DNA of 64,000 bases. It comes from Verrucomicrobiaceae bacterium UBA2429. Lineage in GTDB: Bacteria; Verrucomicrobiota; Verrucomicrobiia; Verrucomicrobiales; Verrucomicrobiaceae. Positions 61,635-64,000 of this stretch are shown in pieces (the first letter of the stretch is position 1; each line of letters begins with the position of its first letter). The notes below the pieces were generated by a model. The model was not told the DNA's origin and did not search any database. It was given only the letters and a program-made list of their open reading frames with translations. The position numbers and the translations under genes were made by a program. The stretch lies in assembly GCA_002343505.1 (NCBI GenBank), contig DDQZ01000059.1:289-64288 (forward strand), in the 5' to 3' direction.

Positions 61635-62732
61635 ATGAAGACCCGCCGCCACTTCCTCGCCGGCCTCGGCAGCGCCGCCGCAGCCACCTGGACGCAGACC
61701 CTGCGCGCCGCGCCCGATCCGAAAAAGGACGTGGTCATCGGCCACGGCAGGCATCGTTACAAAGTCGTCAAAGAATGGGTCGCCCCCGGCCAGGGCAGGC
61801 ACCACCCCATCCTCAACTGCCACGAGATGGTCCAGGTTAAAGACGGCCGCCTCTTCATGGTGGGCGACCATTGGGACAACCAAATGCTCGTCTTCAAACC
61901 CGACGGCACCATCCTCGACTCCTGGGGATCCGCCTGGCCCGGCGGCCACGGCCTCACCCTCTCCGAGGAAAACGGCGAGGAGTTCCTCTTCGTCACCGAC
62001 AGCGGCCTGTGGAAGTCCGGCTCCGGCGGCTACCGCCAGACCGGGCGCGTGGCAAAGATTGACCTCAGCGGCAGGGAAATCTTCTCCATCAGCCACCCCA
62101 TGAGCGTCGGCGCCTATGAGCCCGGCATGTTCTTCAACCCCACCGAAGTCGCCATCGCCCCCAATGGCGACATTTATGTGGTGGACGGCTACGGCTCCCA
62201 GTTCGTCCTGCGCTACGACGCGCGCGGCAAGTTCCTCCAGCGCTTCGGCGGCAAGGACGGCGTGCCCGCCGAACAGAGGCTGAACAACGCCCACGGCATC
62301 GCCATTGACACCCGCCAGGGCGCTGACAAAGCCACCGTGATCGTCACCTCGCGCGCCGACAACTGCTTCCGCCGCTTCAGCCTCGACGGCCAATATCTGG
62401 GCACCATTCCCGTGCCCGGCGCCATGGTCTGCCGCCCCGTCATCGCCGACCAGGAAATATATGCCGGCGTCTGCTGGAGCAAGACTCCCGATATCAACAA
62501 ACTCCCGCAGAACCCCTCCGGCTTCACCGTCATCCTCGGCGCGGACGACCGTGTCGTCAGCGCCCCCGGCGGCACCGCCCCCGTCTATGAGGACGGCAAA
62601 CTCCAGCCCCTCATGCAGGCCGAGCGCGTCTTCGACCACGGCCACGATGTCTGCGTCCTGGACAACGGCGACCTCATCGTCTGCCAATGGAACGCCTTCC
62701 AGACCTACCCCGTCAAACTGGAGAAGGTGTGA
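61635..62732 (+). CDS. Tat-exported NHL/six-bladed beta-propeller protein
   Basis: 365 residues with Tat leader (TRRHFLAGLGSAAAATWTQT). The propeller repeats read like NHL units: GRLFMVGDHWDNQMLVFKPD, FFNPTEVAIAPNGDIYVVDG, LNNAHGIAIDTRQGADKATV and HDVCVLDNGDLIVCQWN. Peptidyl-glycine lyase-like or lactonase-like activities exist in the fold, but none can be assigned. Same operon as the nucleoside permease. Confidence 0.85.
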   Translation: MKTRRHFLAGLGSAAAATWTQTLRAAPDPKKDVVIGHGRHRYKVVKEWVAPGQGRHHPILNCHEMVQVKDGRLFMVGDHWDNQMLVFKPDGTILDSWGSAWPGGHGLTLSEENGEEFLFVTDSGLWKSGSGGYRQTGRVAKIDLSGREIFSISHPMSVGAYEPGMFFNPTEVAIAPNGDIYVVDGYGSQFVLRYDARGKFLQRFGGKDGVPAEQRLNNAHGIAIDTRQGADKATVIVTSRADNCFRRFSLDGQYLGTIPVPGAMVCRPVIADQEIYAGVCWSKTPDINKLPQNPSGFTVILGADDRVVSAPGGTAPVYEDGKLQPLMQAERVFDHGHDVCVLDNGDLIVCQWNAFQTYPVKLEKV

Positions 62733-62783
62733 GATTCTAAAACCGAATTTCGGATTTCACGAACCAGCCACTTTTTCCGCGCC

Positions 62784-63494
62784 TCAGGCGGCCGCCATCG
62801 CCTCGGCGGCGCCTTTGAAGAAGTAATAACCCCAGCCGTGCTCCGCGCGGCTCCAGTCCGGATCGTAGTGGTGCGCTTTGGACAGGAAGCGCTCAGGATG
62901 CGGCATCAGGCCGAAGACGCGCCCGGTGTCATCCTGCATCCCGGCGATGCGCGCGCTGGAGCCGTTCACATCCGCTCCGTAAAGCAGCGCGGCGTGCCCG
63001 TCCTTGACGTACTTCTCCGCGTCGCCCGGCGCGCCGACAAAGCGGCCTTCCGCATGAGCCACCGGCAGCTCGAAGTCGTCCGGCAGGGCTTTGAGAAAGG
63101 GGCTGGTGGAGCTGTTTTTTTTCAGGGGCGCCCACTTGCAGATGAAGCGCCCGCTCTCGTTGTGGATCAGGCTGCCGCGCGGCAGGAGGTCGAGCTGCGC
63201 CAGGATTTGGAAGCCGTTGCAAATGCCCAGCACATGGCCCCCACCGGCCACGAAGTCTTTCAATTTCTCCCCCAGCTTGTGCTTGGTGATCAACTGAGCG
63301 ATGCGGCCGCTCATGACATAGTCGCCATAGCTGAAACCGCCGGAGAAGACCACGAGCCGCGCCCGCTCCAGGGCCGCAGGGGCGAGCTGCGAGGCGGGCA
63401 GAACCTCGGCGGTGAAGCCGGACGCCTCCAGGGCGCGGGCGGTTTCAGCATCGCAGTTGGTGCCGGGAAATTTGATGAGCAATGCGTGGGGCAT
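62784..63494 (-). CDS. purQ: Phosphoribosylformylglycinamidine synthase subunit PurQ
   Basis: 236 residues from ATG 63494. Class-I glutamine amidotransferase: LIKFPGTNCDAETARALEAS, FSGGFSYGDYVMSGRIAQ, nucleophile Cys in VLGICNGFQILAQLDLLPRG and catalytic His-Glu in GLMPHPERFLSKAHHYD. It supplies ammonia for FGAM synthesis in purine biosynthesis; PurL and PurS are not in the window. The short gap to the RsmC-like gene (95 bp) holds nothing. Confidence 0.96.
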   Translation of the reverse strand: MPHALLIKFPGTNCDAETARALEASGFTAEVLPASQLAPAALERARLVVFSGGFSYGDYVMSGRIAQLITKHKLGEKLKDFVAGGGHVLGICNGFQILAQLDLLPRGSLIHNESGRFICKWAPLKKNSSTSPFLKALPDDFELPVAHAEGRFVGAPGDAEKYVKDGHAALLYGADVNGSSARIAGMQDDTGRVFGLMPHPERFLSKAHHYDPDWSRAEHGWGYYFFKGAAEAMAAA

Positions 63495-63589
63495 GGGGCT
63501 TTTATGGCGATGCCCGCGCAGGATGCAAGAGGCCTTCCCTGAAAGCCGGCAAATTGTCCCGCATCCGCTCCGACGAAGGCTCGCGCGCC

Positions 63590-64000
63590 TCACGGCCCGC
63601 CCTTGCGGCCGCGGTGCGGGCGCGCATGGCTCATGCGGGTGACTCGGGCGGGGTTTTTGCCGTGGAGGACTTTGAAGGCTTTGTTTTCGCCAGTGGTGCG
63701 GTGCGTCTCGAATGCCTCGGCCATGAGGTTTTCATAGGGCAGATGGCGGTTGGCGACGAGCCAAAGCTCGCCTCCGGGGCGCAGAGCCTGGGCGGCGCTG
63801 GTGATGAATTTCAAGCCGAGCAGGGAGTTCGAATCCCGTCCGTCATGGAAGGGCGGGTTCATGACGACTGTGTCATACATGGCGCCGCCGAGTCCCTGGG
63901 TGACATCGTGCCAGTGGAGCTTCGGGCGCACGGGGACGGGGATGAGGCCGGTGTTCCGCCGCGCGCACTCCAGGGCGCGGGAGTCGGCCTCATACATGTC
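63590..64000 (-). CDS. RsmC-like class I methyltransferase, partial
   Basis: The C-terminal 136 residues only; the N-terminus is beyond the window end. The visible part has YEADSRALECARRN (SAM acidic loop region), MNPPFHDGRD (NPPF catalytic motif for N2-guanine or N6-adenine), and GGELWLVANRHLPYENLMAE, as in 16S rRNA m2G1207 methyltransferase RsmC. Ends in a basic tail (RPHRGRKGG). The rRNA target is inferred from family. Confidence 0.85.
   Translation of the reverse strand, partial: DMYEADSRALECARRNTGLIPVPVRPKLHWHDVTQGLGGAMYDTVVMNPPFHDGRDSNSLLGLKFITSAAQALRPGGELWLVANRHLPYENLMAEAFETHRTTGENKAFKVLHGKNPARVTRMSHARPHRGRKGGP

Overview
The window reads as a chromosomal segment of a Gram-negative bacterium of the Verrucomicrobia/Planctomycetes group, most likely Verrucomicrobiales (Prosthecobacter/Verrucomicrobium-like). 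This is inferred from four secreted sulfatases, a Planctomycete-type cytochrome/DUF1549-DUF1553 plus DUF1501 pair, DUF1080 proteins, many twin-arginine or Sec-exported oxidoreductases and hydrolases, an outer membrane (LptD, LpxA) and high GC. Shine-Dalgarno sites are mostly weak, so several starts were chosen from signal peptides and domain boundaries.

Layout. 1-2700: sparse region with a possible tRNA 3' end, REP-like palindromes, a cpYpsA/SLOG protein, a 21-bp tandem repeat and small unknown ORFs. 2707-6659: a restriction-modification locus on the minus strand. N- and C-terminal stumps of an MmeI-like type IIG enzyme flank an intact D12-class adenine methyltransferase and an HNH endonuclease, followed by a second HNH protein and a small partner. 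6798-8956: membrane protein, cytochrome-gene fragment, and a globin divergent from a LuxR-type response regulator with a perfect dyad between them. 9001-20480: three sulfatases, two of which carry REPIN-type palindromic insertions in frame, a Fic/antitoxin pair, a low-GC orphan gene next to a tRNA-like fragment, and a DUF1549/DUF1553-DUF1501 operon.

20647-29846: mainly housekeeping genes on the minus strand: a NadD-NadK fusion, LptD, LpxA, a sugar isomerase-like protein, a PQQ-type propeller, RuvC, DoxX and a polysaccharide-export lipoprotein. 29969-36988: small RHH-like genes, DUF1080-DUF1501, NfeD-SPFH, a sigma factor, a MetE-like protein and a rhomboid protease. 37015-49043: secreted catabolic and phosphatase genes (DUF3604, two PhoD-like, an esterase, Gfo/Idh/MocA), a NYN nuclease-like protein, thioredoxin reductase and a fourth sulfatase. 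49309-55483: an HsdR-N pseudogene, a DUF1080/lipase/SGNH operon and a two-component pair whose regulator carries a degenerate kinase module. 55536-64000: a ceramidase-like protein, YicC, GcvT, an RRM protein, a nucleoside permease with a propeller protein, PurQ and a partial RsmC-like methyltransferase.

The secreted sulfatases, esterases and DUF1080/1501/1553 proteins fit breakdown of sulfated polysaccharide, while the accessory genes (restriction remnants, Fic module, REPINs) show repeated insertion and decay. The most unusual items are the replaced core of the MmeI-like gene, the REPINs inside two sulfatase reading frames, and the Fic gene with no recognisable start that overlaps its antitoxin.
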